DNA from: Pseudomonas triticicola
Lineage (GTDB): Bacteria; Pseudomonadota; Gammaproteobacteria; Pseudomonadales; Pseudomonadaceae
Assembly: GCF_019145375.1 (NCBI RefSeq)
Contig: NZ_JAHSTX010000001.1
Span: forward strand, 2,703,001-2,767,000
Length of the DNA stretch: 64,000 bases
Direction: 5' to 3'
In this document: one piece after another, positions 8,953 to 18,505 of the stretch
How the letters are laid out: each line of letters begins with the position of its first letter
Position numbering within the stretch: position 1 is the stretch's first letter
Notes under the pieces: model-generated
Told to the model about the DNA's origin: nothing
What the model saw: only the letters and a program-made list of their open reading frames with translations
Databases searched by the model: none
Made by a program: the position numbers and the translations under genes

Positions 8953-9513
8953 TCAGGGCTTCAGCGGCTTGGAGGCAATGGCCTTTTCGATCGCGGCGAT
9001 AAACTCGGGATCATCCGGTTTGGTCAAGCTGGAAAAACTCGCCACCACCTTGCCCTGCCGGTCGACCACGTACTTGTAGAAATTCCACTTCGGCGCATTG
9101 CTCTGCGCGGCCAGCACCTGGAACAGATGCGTGGCGTCGTCGCCGCGAACCTTCTGCGGCTCGGTCATGTTGAAGGTCACGCCATAGTTGGCGTAGCAGA
9201 CCTTGGCGGTTTCGGCGCTGTCCTTGGACTCCTGCTTGAAGTCATTCGACGGCACGCCAAGCATCTCCAGCCCTTGCGCCTTGTAGCGTTTGTTCAGCGC
9301 CTCGAGCCCTTCGAACTGTGGAGCGAAACCGCAGAAGCTGGCGGTATTGACCACCACCAGCGGCTTGTCGGCGTACTGCTTGCACAGATCGATGGATTCC
9401 TTGGCGCGCAGCTTGGGCAGCGAGCCTTGCAGCAGCTCAGGACAATCGGCGGCCTGGGCCAGGCCAGTCAACGCCATCAGCAACGCGGGAACAGCACAAC
9501 AGCGCATCAACAT
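8953..9513 (-). CDS. Secreted glutathione peroxidase-family protein
   Basis: The 186-residue product has a signal peptide (residues 1-22, cleaving near AQA-AD). It has the GPx core: NTASFCGF with peroxidatic Cys61, [11 protein letters not shown], and [13 protein letters not shown] with Trp143 and Asn144. The usual tetrad Gln of the 'CNQF' motif is Asp (Asp91), so peroxide chemistry may differ or use the nearby Gln. Thioredoxin is the likely reductant, as in other bacterial Cys-GPx, but this is inferred. AAGGA eight bases upstream supports the ATG at 9513 rather than the longer frame from 9567. Confidence 0.9.
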   Translation of the reverse strand: MLMRCCAVPALLMALTGLAQAADCPELLQGSLPKLRAKESIDLCKQYADKPLVVVNTASFCGFAPQFEGLEALNKRYKAQGLEMLGVPSNDFKQESKDSAETAKVCYANYGVTFNMTEPQKVRGDDATHLFQVLAAQSNAPKWNFYKYVVDRQGKVVASFSSLTKPDDPEFIAAIEKAIASKPLKP

Positions 9514-9567
9514 GTCGAATTTCCTTGGGCAGTCATCAGGCTTCGACGTTACTCGCCACGCTGGCAT

Positions 9568-9690
9568 CTAGCAAATACTCATGCCCAACTGCATCAGCGC
9601 CAGACCGCCGCGCTGCCAGCCCCACCACACCAGCGCCAACAGCGCAGCAGCCAGCGCGGTCACGGCGAATCGCGCGCAGATCCGGCTCAT
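9568..9690 (-). CDS. Small predicted membrane protein, 40 residues, coupled to the MFS gene
   Basis: The ATG (9688-9690) overlaps the MFS stop codon as ATGA, the same arrangement used throughout the neighbouring cob operon. The product starts MSRICARFAVTALAAALLAL, continues with VWWGWQRGGLALMQLGMSIC and stops at TAG. It has one clear hydrophobic helix (residues ~8-25), an Arg-rich N-terminus and a short polar tail. I do not recognise it. The coupling suggests a small accessory subunit of the MFS transporter, but nothing proves it is translated. Confidence 0.55.
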   Translation of the reverse strand: MSRICARFAVTALAAALLALVWWGWQRGGLALMQLGMSIC

Positions 9691-10895
9691 GCTGCGCTCG
9701 CCGCAGCTTGCAGGCGCGCCACCGGACGCTCGCGCACCGGCCAGTTCAGCGCCGCCGCCAGCAGACTCAAAAGCACCGCCACTTGCCAGATCAAGTCATA
9801 ACTCCCGGTTCGGTCGTACACCACCCCGCCCAGCCAGCCGCCAAGGAACGAGCCGAGCTGATGGAACAGAAAGACAATGCCACCGAGCATGGACAAATTG
9901 CGCACGCCGAACAAGGTCGCCACCGTACCGTTGGTCAACGGCACCGTCGACAGCCACAGGAAGCCCATGGCCATGCCGAACAGATACGCCGTGGTGGTCG
10001 TCACCGGCAACCACAGGAACAGCACGATCACCACCGCGCGCAAGAGATACAGCGCAGTCAACAGACGCGGTTTCGACATGCGGCCACCGAGCCAGCCGGC
10101 GGTGTAAGTGCCGAAGATATTGAACAGCCCGATCAATGCCAGCACCGTGGTGCCGACGGTCGCCGGCAGATGCTGATCGACCAGATACGCCGGCAGGTGC
10201 ACACCGATGAACACCACCTGGAAACCGCAGACAAAAAAGCCGAACGCCAGCAGCCAGAATCCGGAATGCGAGCAGGCCTCCCGCAGCGCTTCGCCAAGGG
10301 ATTGCTCATGGCCGAGAACCGGCAATGGCTTGTCCTTGAGCATGCTCACCAGCGGCACAATCATCGCCACCAACAGGCCCAGCACCAACAGCGCGGTCGA
10401 CCAGCCGAGCCAGCCGATCAGGCCCAGCGTGCCCGGTAACATCGCAAACTGGCCGAACGAACCGGCGGCGCTGGCAATACCCATGCCCATGCTGCGTTTC
10501 TCTGGCGGCACAGCGCGACCCACAACACCAAGAATGACCGAAAACGAAGTGCCCGAAAGACCGATACCGATCAGCAGGCCGGCACTGAGTGACAGAGTCA
10601 CTGCCGAATCAGACAGGCCCATGCACACCAGGCCCGCCGCGTAGAGGATCCCACCGACCAGCACCACTTTCGCCGCGCCGAAGCGGTCAGCCAGCGCGCC
10701 GGTGAACGGCTGCGCCAGGCCCCAGATCAGGTTCTGCAGGGCGATGGCGAAGGCAAACACCTCGCGCCCCCAGCCGAATTGCGCGCTCATCGGCGACAGG
10801 AACAAACCAAAACCGTGGCGCACGCCCAATGACAACGCCAGGATCAGCGCACTCCCCATCAACACCCAACCGCACGTACGCCACATCGATGTCAT
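9687..10895 (-). CDS. MFS transporter (oxalate/formate antiporter-like)
   Basis: This 402-residue protein has about twelve membrane helices. The first helix is preceded by MTSMWRTCGWVLMGSALIL, and there is a loop DRFGAAKVVLVGG after helix 2 (MFS motif A-like). The repeated 'G.A.PPEKR' loop and overall sequence resemble monocarboxylate-porter/oxalate-type MFS proteins; the substrate is unknown. GGAGA lies about seven bases before the ATG at 10895, so I did not use the longer frame from 10997. The gene lies 52 bp after marR on the same strand, with a perfect palindromic operator in the gap, so it is likely controlled by that repressor. Confidence 0.9.
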   Translation of the reverse strand: MTSMWRTCGWVLMGSALILALSLGVRHGFGLFLSPMSAQFGWGREVFAFAIALQNLIWGLAQPFTGALADRFGAAKVVLVGGILYAAGLVCMGLSDSAVTLSLSAGLLIGIGLSGTSFSVILGVVGRAVPPEKRSMGMGIASAAGSFGQFAMLPGTLGLIGWLGWSTALLVLGLLVAMIVPLVSMLKDKPLPVLGHEQSLGEALREACSHSGFWLLAFGFFVCGFQVVFIGVHLPAYLVDQHLPATVGTTVLALIGLFNIFGTYTAGWLGGRMSKPRLLTALYLLRAVVIVLFLWLPVTTTTAYLFGMAMGFLWLSTVPLTNGTVATLFGVRNLSMLGGIVFLFHQLGSFLGGWLGGVVYDRTGSYDLIWQVAVLLSLLAAALNWPVRERPVARLQAAASAA

Positions 10896-10910
10896 TGTTA
10901 TTCTCCAGTC

Positions 10911-10926
10911 GCGGGTATATACCCGC
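10911..10926. promoter_or_regulatory. Palindromic operator upstream of the MFS gene
   Basis: GCGGGTATATACCCGC is a perfect 16-bp palindrome between the marR stop and the MFS start. The same motif with one change recurs in the marR promoter. It is probably the MarR binding site. Confidence 0.75.
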
Positions 10927-10947
10927 TTGAGCGCGAAGAAACCGGCG

Positions 10948-11352
10948 TCAGGCCAGTTCGTCGAGCAATTTGAGCAAGGTTTCGCGCTTCTCGGCACCGA
11001 GCCGGTCGATCAGCCGCTGTTGCGCCGCTTCCCACGCCGGCAATGCCGCTGCCAAGCGCTGCACACCGGTTTCGGTGAGGCGCACGATACGGTTGCGCAT
11101 GTCCTCGCCTTCGGCCAGCGCCACCAGACCTTCGCCCTCGAGCACGCGTAAATTGCGCCCGAGCGTGCTGCGATCCAGGCCCATGGCCTCAGCCAGTTCG
11201 GAAATGCTCGGTTGCTCCAGCCGCTGCAGATTGCACAGCAGAGAATACTGGGCAACGTTGATCCCGAAGCCATCGAGAGCGCCGTCGTAATGCCTGCTGA
11301 CGCCACGCGCGGCGCGACGCAGGTTGGTGCACAAACACTGAGAAGGAAGCAT
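10948..11352 (-). CDS. MarR-family transcriptional regulator
   Basis: The 134-residue protein shows the MarR winged-helix pattern: an N-terminal dimer helix (CLCTNLRRAARGVSRHYD), the helix-turn-helix SISELAEAMGLDRSTLGRNLRVLEGEGLV, a wing with D.RNR.VRLTE, and C-terminal dimer helices. It starts at the ATG at 11352. That ATG sits only seven bases after a good -10 element, so the mRNA is probably leaderless. The operator motif overlaps its own -10 and recurs before the MFS gene, which predicts autorepression and repression of the exporter. The inducer is unknown. Confidence 0.9.
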   Translation of the reverse strand: MLPSQCLCTNLRRAARGVSRHYDGALDGFGINVAQYSLLCNLQRLEQPSISELAEAMGLDRSTLGRNLRVLEGEGLVALAEGEDMRNRIVRLTETGVQRLAAALPAWEAAQQRLIDRLGAEKRETLLKLLDELA

Positions 11353-11355
11353 GAT

Positions 11356-11387
11356 GCGTGTATATACCCGCGAGTGTGTTAAATCAA
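11356..11387 (-). promoter_or_regulatory. marR promoter with overlapping operator
   Basis: On the minus strand TTGATT (11382-11387) and TATACA (11359-11364) are 17 bases apart. The near-palindrome GCGTGTATATACCCGC (11356-11371) covers the -10. The predicted start falls on the A of the marR ATG. Confidence 0.65.
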
Positions 11388-11433
11388 GTTACAGATGAGT
11401 TTACTCTGAACATCATTGTTGCCGGTGAGGCCG

Positions 11434-11501
11434 CCTTCGCGAGCAGGCTCGCTCCCACAGGGGATTGCATCCGGAGGTGGGAGCGAGCCTGCTCGCGAAG
11501 G
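11434..11501. repeat. REP doublet
   Basis: Two inverted REP cores are separated by about 16 bases, between the marR promoter and the end of cobS. Confidence 0.92.
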
Positions 11502-11526
11502 GGCCGGCATCATCTCCGCAAATCCT

Positions 11527-12249
11527 TCAGACCAAAGCGAGCCCCACCAACACCCCCATCTCCAGCAATTCCAGCAACGCCCCCGCCGTGTCCCCGGTAG
11601 TCCCGCCCAACCGCCGCATCATCAAACGCCGCAGCCAGACAAACCCGACCAGCGAAATCAGCACCGCGCCAATACCGGCGATGAACACGCAGCCCAGCGC
11701 ACTCAACCCCAGCACCCACCACCCCGCTCTACGCGGCAGATGATCGGCCAGTGCCTGACCCAAGCCACCCGCACGCACATACGGCGTGGTCAGAAACAAC
11801 CCCAACAGCGCCGCTCGCCCGAGCACCGGCACGATGATCAGCGCCAGGGTATGCCCTTGTTCGATCAGTGCCAGCAGCGCGGCAAATTTGAGCAACAACA
11901 CCAGCACCAGCGTGACCACCGCAATCGGCCCGCTGCGCGGATCTTTCATGATCTCCAGCGTGCGCTCGCGATCACCAAAACCGCCGAGCCAGGCATCGGC
12001 GCTGTCGGCCAGGCCATCGAGATGCAGCGCGCCGCTGAGCAATACCCACACGGTCAGCAACAGCGCCGCATGCAGCAACAACGGGGCGCCGGCCAACAAC
12101 AGATTCAACGCGAAGAGGATCAGCCCGAACAGCAATCCCACCAGCGGATAAAACAGCAGCGAACGGCCAAGCTGTTGCGGCTCGGGCATGCCCGGCAGGC
12201 GAATCGGCAGGTTGCTGAGAAACTGCAAGGCGATCCACAGCGGCAACAT
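11527..12249 (-). CDS. cobS: Adenosylcobinamide-GDP ribazoletransferase (cobalamin synthase)
   Basis: This 240-residue integral membrane protein joins alpha-ribazole (phosphate) to adenosylcobinamide-GDP, the last step of cobalamin assembly. It opens with LPLWIALQFLSNLPIRLPG and FYPLVGLLFGL, both typical of CobS/CobV. It carries the acidic cluster LHLDGLADSADAWLGGFGDRERTLEIMKDPRSGPI, which in the family binds Mg2+ and substrate. About six hydrophobic helices follow. It is the last gene of the cobalamin operon, one base after cobC. A REP doublet follows it. Confidence 0.96.
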   Translation of the reverse strand: MLPLWIALQFLSNLPIRLPGMPEPQQLGRSLLFYPLVGLLFGLILFALNLLLAGAPLLLHAALLLTVWVLLSGALHLDGLADSADAWLGGFGDRERTLEIMKDPRSGPIAVVTLVLVLLLKFAALLALIEQGHTLALIIVPVLGRAALLGLFLTTPYVRAGGLGQALADHLPRRAGWWVLGLSALGCVFIAGIGAVLISLVGFVWLRRLMMRRLGGTTGDTAGALLELLEMGVLVGLALV

Positions 12250-12250
12250 C

Positions 12251-12826
12251 TCAGTGACCTTCCTTGAGCGCGCCGTCCGCAGCGACCGTTAGCGCAAACA
12301 GCGCGCCGTGGCCGACCTCGACATTGAGCAGTTGCTCGCGGGGCAAACTTCGGGCCTGCGCCAACAACAAACGCATTACGCCGCCGTGGCTGACCAGCAG
12401 AATCCGTTCACGGGCGTAAGCCGCGTGCAATCGCGCGACCGCCGCCAACACCCGCGCGGAAAACGCGCTGACCGGCTCCCCCTGCGGTGGCGTGAAGCCA
12501 TAGGGATCAGCCCAGAACAGCCCCAGCGCTTCAGCATCCGTTTCCATCAACGCCGCCGCGCTTTGCCCTTCCCACGCGCCGAAATGCAGTTCCTGCAGAT
12601 CCTTGTCCAGATGCACGGACAGGTTCAGTTGCTCGCCGAGTTCAGCGGCGAAGCGCGCGCAGCGCTGCAATGGCGAACTGACGATACGATCCCACGGCCC
12701 GCCGTCGACCACCGCCGCACGCATCTGCGTCCAGCCGTTTGCGGTCAGCGCATCGTCGAGGCTGCCGCGCAAGCCGCCGCCGAGTTCCGTTTCGCCGTGG
12801 CGCAGCAGATCCAGGCGCAGGCTCAT
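12251..12826 (-). CDS. cobC: Alpha-ribazole phosphatase (histidine phosphatase family)
   Basis: The 191-residue protein begins [21 protein letters not shown], with the RHG motif whose His is phosphorylated in this family. It later has the second catalytic His in [12 protein letters not shown]. It removes phosphate from alpha-ribazole-5'-phosphate (or from adenosylcobalamin phosphate) in nucleotide-loop assembly. Its start overlaps the cobT stop (ATGA), and cobS follows after one base. The name follows the Salmonella convention; P. denitrificans nomenclature uses 'cobC' for the decarboxylase further up this operon. Confidence 0.94.
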   Translation of the reverse strand: MSLRLDLLRHGETELGGGLRGSLDDALTANGWTQMRAAVVDGGPWDRIVSSPLQRCARFAAELGEQLNLSVHLDKDLQELHFGAWEGQSAAALMETDAEALGLFWADPYGFTPPQGEPVSAFSARVLAAVARLHAAYARERILLVSHGGVMRLLLAQARSLPREQLLNVEVGHGALFALTVAADGALKEGH

Positions 12827-13878
12827 GCCGGGCGATCCGCCACGGCTGCTTCGGCGAACGTCGCCATTTGCCCGTGCAGGTCACAGGCCAGACGCAACAA
12901 CGGCACCGCCAACGCCGCGCCACTGCCCTCGCCCAGGCGCAGGCCGAGCTCGAGCAGCGGCTCGGCGCTCAAGGTTTCCAGCACATGACGATGGCCCGGC
13001 TCGGCACCGCGATGGCCGAACAACAGCCACTCGCGACAGGCCGGATTCAAGCGCACCGCGACCAGCGCGGCGACCGTGCAGATAAAGCCGTCAACCAGCA
13101 CCGCGATGCCTTCCTGCGCGCAGGCCAGATAGGCGCCGACCAACGCGGCAATCTCGAACCCGCCGAGATTGAACAGCGTTTGCAAGGCATCGCCACGCTG
13201 TGCGGCATGCAGCGCCAGAGCGCGTTCGATCACTTGCGCCTTGTGGCTGACGCCAGCGGCATTCAGCCCGGTGCCGGGACCGGTCAGGTGTGCCACCGGG
13301 CAATCGAGCAAGGCGCAGGCCAGCGCACTGGCCGCCGTGGTGTTGCCGATGCCCATCTCGCCGCCGATGAACAACTGCGTGCCGGCGGCTTTCGCGCGCA
13401 AGACACTGTCGCGACCGGCCTGCAAGGCCGATTCGCCCTGCGCCTGAGCCATCGCTGCGCCCTGAGCGAAGTTCGCCGTTCCCGCGCCGATGTTCAGATG
13501 GCGCACGCCGGGCAGATTCAGCGTCGGATTCACCGTGCCCAGATCGACCACTTCCAGTTGCGCGCCGAGCTGACGTGCCAGCACGCTGATCGCCGCGCCG
13601 CCGCTGACAAAATTCAGCAGCATCTGCCCGGTGACTTCCTGCGGATAAGCCGAAACGCCCTCAGCCACTACGCCATGGTCGCCAGCGAAAATCGCGATCC
13701 AGACTTGCTCCAGCGTTGGCTTGAGCTGACCTTGCAGACCGGCCAGTTGCACGGCCACCGATTCAAGGCGCCCCAGCGAACCGGCCGGTTTGGTCAGTTG
13801 CTGCTGACGCTCGGTCGCTTGCGCGATGATGTCCGAGTTCACGGTTTTGCACGGATTCAGCCACCAGGTCGGGCTCAT
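12823..13878 (-). CDS. cobT: Nicotinate-nucleotide:dimethylbenzimidazole phosphoribosyltransferase
   Basis: The enzyme makes alpha-ribazole phosphate from DMB and nicotinate mononucleotide. The 351-residue product shows family landmarks in order: [19 protein letters not shown] near the N-terminus, [35 protein letters not shown], and [20 protein letters not shown] start it at the ATG at 13878 ([10 protein letters not shown]), whose ATGA overlaps the cobU stop; the longer frame to 13965 lies inside cobU. Its DMB substrate is made by BluB, encoded in the same operon. Confidence 0.96.
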   Translation of the reverse strand: MSPTWWLNPCKTVNSDIIAQATERQQQLTKPAGSLGRLESVAVQLAGLQGQLKPTLEQVWIAIFAGDHGVVAEGVSAYPQEVTGQMLLNFVSGGAAISVLARQLGAQLEVVDLGTVNPTLNLPGVRHLNIGAGTANFAQGAAMAQAQGESALQAGRDSVLRAKAAGTQLFIGGEMGIGNTTAASALACALLDCPVAHLTGPGTGLNAAGVSHKAQVIERALALHAAQRGDALQTLFNLGGFEIAALVGAYLACAQEGIAVLVDGFICTVAALVAVRLNPACREWLLFGHRGAEPGHRHVLETLSAEPLLELGLRLGEGSGAALAVPLLRLACDLHGQMATFAEAAVADRPA

Positions 13879-14396
13879 AACGCAGGTCCTTTCAAAGTCA
13901 GGGGCAGGCCGGCGACGGTCAGGACAACTCGCTGACAGCGCTCGGCCAGAGCTTGATGCAGCCAACCGGCTTCATCGACATAGCGGCGGGTTAATTCGCC
14001 CAGCGGCACGACACCCATTCCGGTCTCGTTGCTGACAAAAATGATTTCACCCGGCAACGACGCCAGGCAATCGAGCAACGCTTCACGCTCGGCGGCGAGA
14101 CGTTCGGCGTCGTCGAGCATCAGCAGATTGGTCAGCCACAGGGTCAGGCAATCGACCAGCAGGCAGCGCTCGGCGCCAGCGGATTCGCGCAGTACGCGGG
14201 CCAGTTCCAGCGGCTCTTCGATCAAAGCCCATTCGACCGGGCGACGTGCGCGATGATGGGCGACGCGTTGATTCATTTCGCCGTCCAGCGGTTGGCTGGT
14301 GGCGATGTAGGTCACCGGCAGATGGCTGTCGCTGGCGAGTTTTTCCGCCAGACGACTCTTGCCGGAGCGGGCGCCGCCGAGGATCAGTTGGAGCAT
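13875..14396 (-). CDS. cobU: Adenosylcobinamide kinase / guanylyltransferase
   Basis: The bifunctional CobU/CobP phosphorylates adenosylcobinamide and then transfers GMP. The 173-residue product begins [21 protein letters not shown] with a P-loop (GGARSGKS). It has [21 protein letters not shown] near the C-terminus, both diagnostic. The ATG at 14396 gives the family length. The in-frame ATG at 14426 would add ten residues and has no better ribosome site. A REP doublet separates it from cobQ by about 120 bp, the only large gap inside the operon, so expression here may dip. Confidence 0.94.
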   Translation of the reverse strand: MLQLILGGARSGKSRLAEKLASDSHLPVTYIATSQPLDGEMNQRVAHHRARRPVEWALIEEPLELARVLRESAGAERCLLVDCLTLWLTNLLMLDDAERLAAEREALLDCLASLPGEIIFVSNETGMGVVPLGELTRRYVDEAGWLHQALAERCQRVVLTVAGLPLTLKGPAL

Positions 14397-14431
14397 GGGT
14401 TCATCCAAAAATGTGTGGTTAGACAACCGGC

Positions 14432-14500
14432 CCCTTCGCGAGCAGGCTCGCTCCCACCGTTGATCGAGTCTCCCTGTGGGAGCGAGCCTGCTCGCGAAGA
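14432..14500. repeat. REP doublet inside the cobalamin operon (cobQ-cobU gap)
   Basis: Inverted REP cores are separated by about 16 bases. They form a strong hairpin in the operon mRNA between cobQ and cobU. Confidence 0.92.
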
Positions 14501-14516
14501 GGACAGCCCGGACAAC

Positions 14517-15968
14517 TCAAATCCCACAGAGCTGACGCAACAGCCCGGTATCCAGATGCTTCTCCACCAGATCCGCCAGCCGCTCGATGTCGCGTTCGCG
14601 CAAGCCGTGGTAATCGACTTCCTGCACATCACTCAACCCGGCCCAGCGCAGCAACGCCGCGCTCGCCTCGGGGGATTCGAACAAGCCGTGCAGATAGGTG
14701 CCGAACACCTGGCCATCGGCACTCTGCGCACCATCGCAGCGACCGTCGTCCAGATGCACCGCCGGGGTTTCCAGCCCCGGCCCGCTGGTTACGCCAGCAT
14801 GAATTTCGTAACCGCTGACTGCGGCGTTTTCCAGTGCCAGCCGCCCGCGCACGTTGCGCAGTTGCTTGTCGGCTTCGAGCTGCGTTTCGAACGCCAGCAG
14901 ACCCAGCCCCGCGCTGGAGCCGGCAGCGCCTTCCAGCCCGAGCGGGTCGTGCACCTGCTCGCCGAGCATCTGCAGACCGCCGCAAATCCCCAGCACCTTG
15001 CCGCCGTAGCGCAGATGCCGATTGATTGCCGCGTCCCAGCCGTTGGCGCGCAGATAAGCCAGATCACTGCGCACACTTTTCGAGCCCGGCAGGATGATCA
15101 GATCGGCGGAGGGAATTGCCTGCCCCGGGCCAACAAATTGCAGATCCACCTGCGGATGCAGACGCAGCGGGTCGAAGTCGGTGTGATTGCTGATGCGCGG
15201 CAGCACCGGCACCACCACTTTCAACACCTGCTCGGCCTTGTCGGTCTGGCGTTGGTCGATGCCGTCCTCGGCTTCAAGGTGCAGGTCCATCACGTACGGC
15301 AACACGCCGACCACCGGTTTGCCGGTGCGCTGCTCCAGCCAGTCGAGGCCCGGTTGCAGCAAGGCGATATCGCCGCGAAAGCGGTTGATGATGAAGCCTT
15401 TGACCCGCGCCTGTTCGCTCGGTGAAAGCAATTCCAGCGTGCCGACCAAATGCGCAAACACGCCGCCGCGATTGATGTCGGCGATCAGCAAAACCGGGCA
15501 GTCCACCGCTTCGGCAAAGCCCATGTTGGCAATGTCGCCGGCGCGCAGATTGATCTCCGCCGGCGAACCGGCGCCCTCGACCATTACCAGCGGATAGGCA
15601 GCGCTGAGTCGCTCGTGCGAGGCGAGCACCGCTTGCATCGCGATGGCCTTGTAATCGTGATAGGCGACGGCGTTCATCGTCGTCACCGCGCGGCCATGAA
15701 TGATCACCTGCGCGCCGGTGTCGCTGTTGGGCTTGAGCAGCACCGGGTTCATGTCGGTGTGGGGTTCGAGAAAGGCCGCTTGCGCCTGCACTGCCTGCGC
15801 GCGGCCGATCTCGCCGCCGTCAGCGGTGACTGCGCTGTTGAGCGCCATGTTCTGCGGTTTGAACGGCACCACCGCCACGCCCTGGCGGGTGGCCCAGCGG
15901 CACAACGCCGTCACCAGAGTGCTTTTGCCAGCATCGGACGTGGTGCCTTGCACCATCAGAGTGGTCAT
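14517..15968 (-). CDS. cobQ: Cobyric acid synthase (glutamine-hydrolysing)
   Basis: CobQ amidates the b, d, e and g side chains of adenosylcobyrinate a,c-diamide. The 483-residue protein starts [25 protein letters not shown] (DTBS-like P-loop domain) and continues with [15 protein letters not shown] and DINRGGVFA. It ends in a class-I glutamine amidotransferase domain with nucleophile Cys329 in [12 protein letters not shown] and the His of [11 protein letters not shown] start it at the ATG at 15968, which overlaps the stop of the preceding gene as ATGA. The frame extending to 16175 is inside that gene. Confidence 0.97.
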   Translation of the reverse strand: MTTLMVQGTTSDAGKSTLVTALCRWATRQGVAVVPFKPQNMALNSAVTADGGEIGRAQAVQAQAAFLEPHTDMNPVLLKPNSDTGAQVIIHGRAVTTMNAVAYHDYKAIAMQAVLASHERLSAAYPLVMVEGAGSPAEINLRAGDIANMGFAEAVDCPVLLIADINRGGVFAHLVGTLELLSPSEQARVKGFIINRFRGDIALLQPGLDWLEQRTGKPVVGVLPYVMDLHLEAEDGIDQRQTDKAEQVLKVVVPVLPRISNHTDFDPLRLHPQVDLQFVGPGQAIPSADLIILPGSKSVRSDLAYLRANGWDAAINRHLRYGGKVLGICGGLQMLGEQVHDPLGLEGAAGSSAGLGLLAFETQLEADKQLRNVRGRLALENAAVSGYEIHAGVTSGPGLETPAVHLDDGRCDGAQSADGQVFGTYLHGLFESPEASAALLRWAGLSDVQEVDYHGLRERDIERLADLVEKHLDTGLLRQLCGI

Positions 15969-16957
15969 GGATTGTCCTTGGTGAAAGCTTGCAAAGCCTG
16001 TTCGAGACGCAGCTCTTGCGCGGCATCCGCTGGCAGGCCGAAACGCACGCTGCTGTTGTGGCTGAACAGGCGCAGGAGGATGCCACGCCGAGCGAGGAAT
16101 TCGTGCAGCGCTTCGGCGTGCTCGGTGATCAGCCACTGAAACAGTGCGCAGCCACCCTGCGGTGCAAAACCGCAACGGGTCAGCAGCGCCGCCAACCGTT
16201 CGCTCGCTTCATCGCTGCGGATCCGCTGACGGGTATGGCCCTCGGTGTCTTGCAGGCACGCCGTACCGAGCACCCGCGTCGGCCCGCTCACCGCCCACGG
16301 CCCGACCTGTTCGGCGAGCAGTTTGAGCAACTTGCGTTCGGCCAGCACAAAGCCGAGGCGCACCCCGGCCAGACCGAAAAACTTGCCGAACGAACGCAAT
16401 ACCACCAGCCCGACCTGATGCGCATAGGGCGCCAGGCTCAGTTGCGGCGTGTTGTCCATGAACGCTTCGTCGACTACCAGCCAGCCGCCACGTTGCGCCA
16501 GCCGCGCATGCCAGTCGAGCAGGCGTGCCGGGGTCAGGCTGAGGCCGGTCGGATTGTTCGGATTGACCACCACCAGCACATCAAGACTGTCGAGAAAGAA
16601 CTCGACTTCCTGCTCGAGCACTTCACGGACGATGTAACCGCTGCGCCTCCAGGCTTCGGCATGCTCGGCATAGCACGGCGACAACACGCCGACCTTGCCG
16701 GCCCGGCGCAGACGCGGCAGCAACTGGATGGCCATTTGCGAGCCGGCGACCGGCAGCACCTGCGCGGCACCGTAGTAATCGCAGGCGGCCTGTTCCAGAC
16801 CGTCATCGGTTTCCGGCAAACGCGCCCAGGCGCGTAGCGGGATCTCCGGGATCGGGAACGGCCACGGCGCGAGGCCGCTGGACAGGTCAAGCCAATCGGC
16901 TTCGGCAATCCCGTAATCGAGTGCAGCCTTGCGCAACCGGCCACCGTGCTCAAGCAT
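15965..16957 (-). CDS. cobD: Threonine-phosphate decarboxylase (aminopropanol phosphate synthesis)
   Basis: This 330-residue PLP enzyme of the class-I aminotransferase fold makes (R)-1-amino-2-propanol phosphate for the cobinamide side arm. It has [12 protein letters not shown] at the N-terminus, [22 protein letters not shown], and the PLP lysine in [19 protein letters not shown]. It is CobD in Salmonella and CobC in P. denitrificans/PAO1 naming. Its start overlaps cbiB by eight bases and its end overlaps cobQ by four. Confidence 0.94.
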   Translation of the reverse strand: MLEHGGRLRKAALDYGIAEADWLDLSSGLAPWPFPIPEIPLRAWARLPETDDGLEQAACDYYGAAQVLPVAGSQMAIQLLPRLRRAGKVGVLSPCYAEHAEAWRRSGYIVREVLEQEVEFFLDSLDVLVVVNPNNPTGLSLTPARLLDWHARLAQRGGWLVVDEAFMDNTPQLSLAPYAHQVGLVVLRSFGKFFGLAGVRLGFVLAERKLLKLLAEQVGPWAVSGPTRVLGTACLQDTEGHTRQRIRSDEASERLAALLTRCGFAPQGGCALFQWLITEHAEALHEFLARRGILLRLFSHNSSVRFGLPADAAQELRLEQALQAFTKDNP

Positions 16958-17858
16958 AAAATTCCGCCCCCAGGCAAAGCATCAGCAGCCACAACCATAC
17001 GCCGCGCTGGACCAATTGCCAGCCACGGTCGATGGAATCGGCATCAGCCGGCGCACCTTCGCCCAGTTGCGGACGTTCATGCAGTTCGCCGTGATAGATC
17101 GCCGGGCCACCCAACTCGACGCCCAGCGCACCGGCACCGGCCGCCATCACCGGGCCGGCGTTGGGGCTGTCCCACTTTGGCGCCTGGGTGCGCCAGCACT
17201 TGAGCGCGAGTCGGGTTTTGCCGAGCAGCGCGTAGGTCAATGCCACCAGACGCGCAGGAATGTAGTTCAACACGTCGTCGATTTTCGCCGCCGCCCAGCC
17301 GAAACGCTCGAAGCGTTCGTTGCGATAACCCCACATCGCATCGAGGGTATTGCTCAAGCGATACAGGACCACGCCCGGCGCGCCGGCAACGACAAACCAG
17401 AACAGCGCAGCGAACACCGCATCGCTGCCGTTCTCCAGCACCGATTCCGTGGCGGCACGGGCCACGGCGTTGCTGTCCAGTTCATTGGTCTGGCGGCTGA
17501 CCAAATAACCGACGCGCTTGCGTGCCTCGTCCAGATCATCGGCGCGCAACGCCGCCGCGACAGGCGCGACATGTTCGCCGAGGCTGCGCATGCCGAGTGC
17601 ACAATACAACGCGAGAATCTCGACGATCCAGCCGACATAGGGCGCCCAGGAAAATGCTGTGGCGAGCAAGGTCAGCGGCAGTACCGCGATAACCCACGCG
17701 GTGACGCCATGACTGCGCCAGCCACGACCGCCGGCGTTGAAGCGTTGCTCGATGCGCCCGGCAAAATTGCCGAACGCCACCAGCGGATGCCAGCGTTTCG
17801 GTTCACCGAGCAGCGCATCCAGCGCTACCGCGGCGACACTCAGCAACGCCACACTCAT
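16950..17858 (-). CDS. cbiB: Adenosylcobinamide-phosphate synthase
   Basis: This 302-residue membrane enzyme attaches aminopropanol (phosphate) to adenosylcobyric acid. Recognised by [30 protein letters not shown] at the N-terminus, [28 protein letters not shown] in the middle and [17 protein letters not shown] near the C-terminus, with several hydrophobic helices between. The ATG at 17858 is preceded by GGGGAG and overlaps the bluB stop (ATGA); the frame start at 17873 is less likely. It is called CobD in P. denitrificans/PAO1 naming. Confidence 0.95.
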   Translation of the reverse strand: MSVALLSVAAVALDALLGEPKRWHPLVAFGNFAGRIEQRFNAGGRGWRSHGVTAWVIAVLPLTLLATAFSWAPYVGWIVEILALYCALGMRSLGEHVAPVAAALRADDLDEARKRVGYLVSRQTNELDSNAVARAATESVLENGSDAVFAALFWFVVAGAPGVVLYRLSNTLDAMWGYRNERFERFGWAAAKIDDVLNYIPARLVALTYALLGKTRLALKCWRTQAPKWDSPNAGPVMAAGAGALGVELGGPAIYHGELHERPQLGEGAPADADSIDRGWQLVQRGVWLWLLMLCLGAEFYA

Positions 17859-18505
17859 TGACTCACTCCCCAATAATTTTCGTACAGCAACTCGTTCAGC
17901 GGTCGCGCCTGCGCCCAGCCTTCAAGCACCAGCATCGGCGCCGGATAGAACTCCTTGACCGGGCCCAGACACAACACCGCCAGCGGTTTCGCACCGGCCG
18001 GCAATTTGAGCAAATCCGCCAAGGCCTGCGGCTCGAACAGCGAGACCCAACCCATGCCGAGGCCTTCGGCGCGGGAAGCCAGCCACAAATTCTGGATCGC
18101 GCAAGACAACGAGGCCATATCCATTTCCGGCAACGTGCGCCGACCGAAAATGTGTCTTTCGCGATCGTCCATCAGCGCTGCGACCAGCACTTCGGCGCAG
18201 TCGTTGATGCCTTCGACCTTGAGCTGCATGAACTCATCGCTGCGCTCGCCGAGGGCCTCGGCGGTGCGGATGCGTTCTTCTTCCACCAGATCGCGGATCT
18301 GCCCGCGCAGAGCACGATCGCTGATACGAATGAAGCGCCAGGGCTGCATCAGGCCGACGCTCGGCGCTTGATGAGCGGCTTCGAGCAGACGGCGCAGCAG
18401 CTGCGGCTCGACGCTGCCACCGGTGAAGTGGCGCATGTCGCGGCGTTCGGCGATGGCCTTGTAGACCGCTGCGCGTTCGGCTTCGGAGAATGTGTTGTCG
18501 GTCAT
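17855..18505 (-). CDS. bluB: 5,6-dimethylbenzimidazole synthase
   Basis: BluB uses O2 to cleave reduced FMN into DMB, the lower ligand of B12, so its presence marks an aerobic producer of authentic cobalamin. The 216-residue nitroreductase-fold protein has [35 protein letters not shown] and [14 protein letters not shown], all typical. It overlaps cobB upstream and cbiB downstream by four bases each. The overlap with cobB falls next to a REP doublet lying inside the cobB 3' end. Confidence 0.95.
   Translation of the reverse strand: MTDNTFSEAERAAVYKAIAERRDMRHFTGGSVEPQLLRRLLEAAHQAPSVGLMQPWRFIRISDRALRGQIRDLVEEERIRTAEALGERSDEFMQLKVEGINDCAEVLVAALMDDRERHIFGRRTLPEMDMASLSCAIQNLWLASRAEGLGMGWVSLFEPQALADLLKLPAGAKPLAVLCLGPVKEFYPAPMLVLEGWAQARPLNELLYENYWGVSQ

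Noticed and set aside
9525..10439. 304-residue plus-strand ORF rich in Gln, His and Arg
   Set aside because: It is the antisense of the MFS gene; this Gln/His/Arg-rich composition is typical of the reverse frame of a membrane-protein gene.
13879..13965. Longer N-terminus of CobT
   Set aside because: It lies inside cobU in another frame. The ATG at 13878 with its ATGA overlap matches the family N-terminus and the operon pattern.
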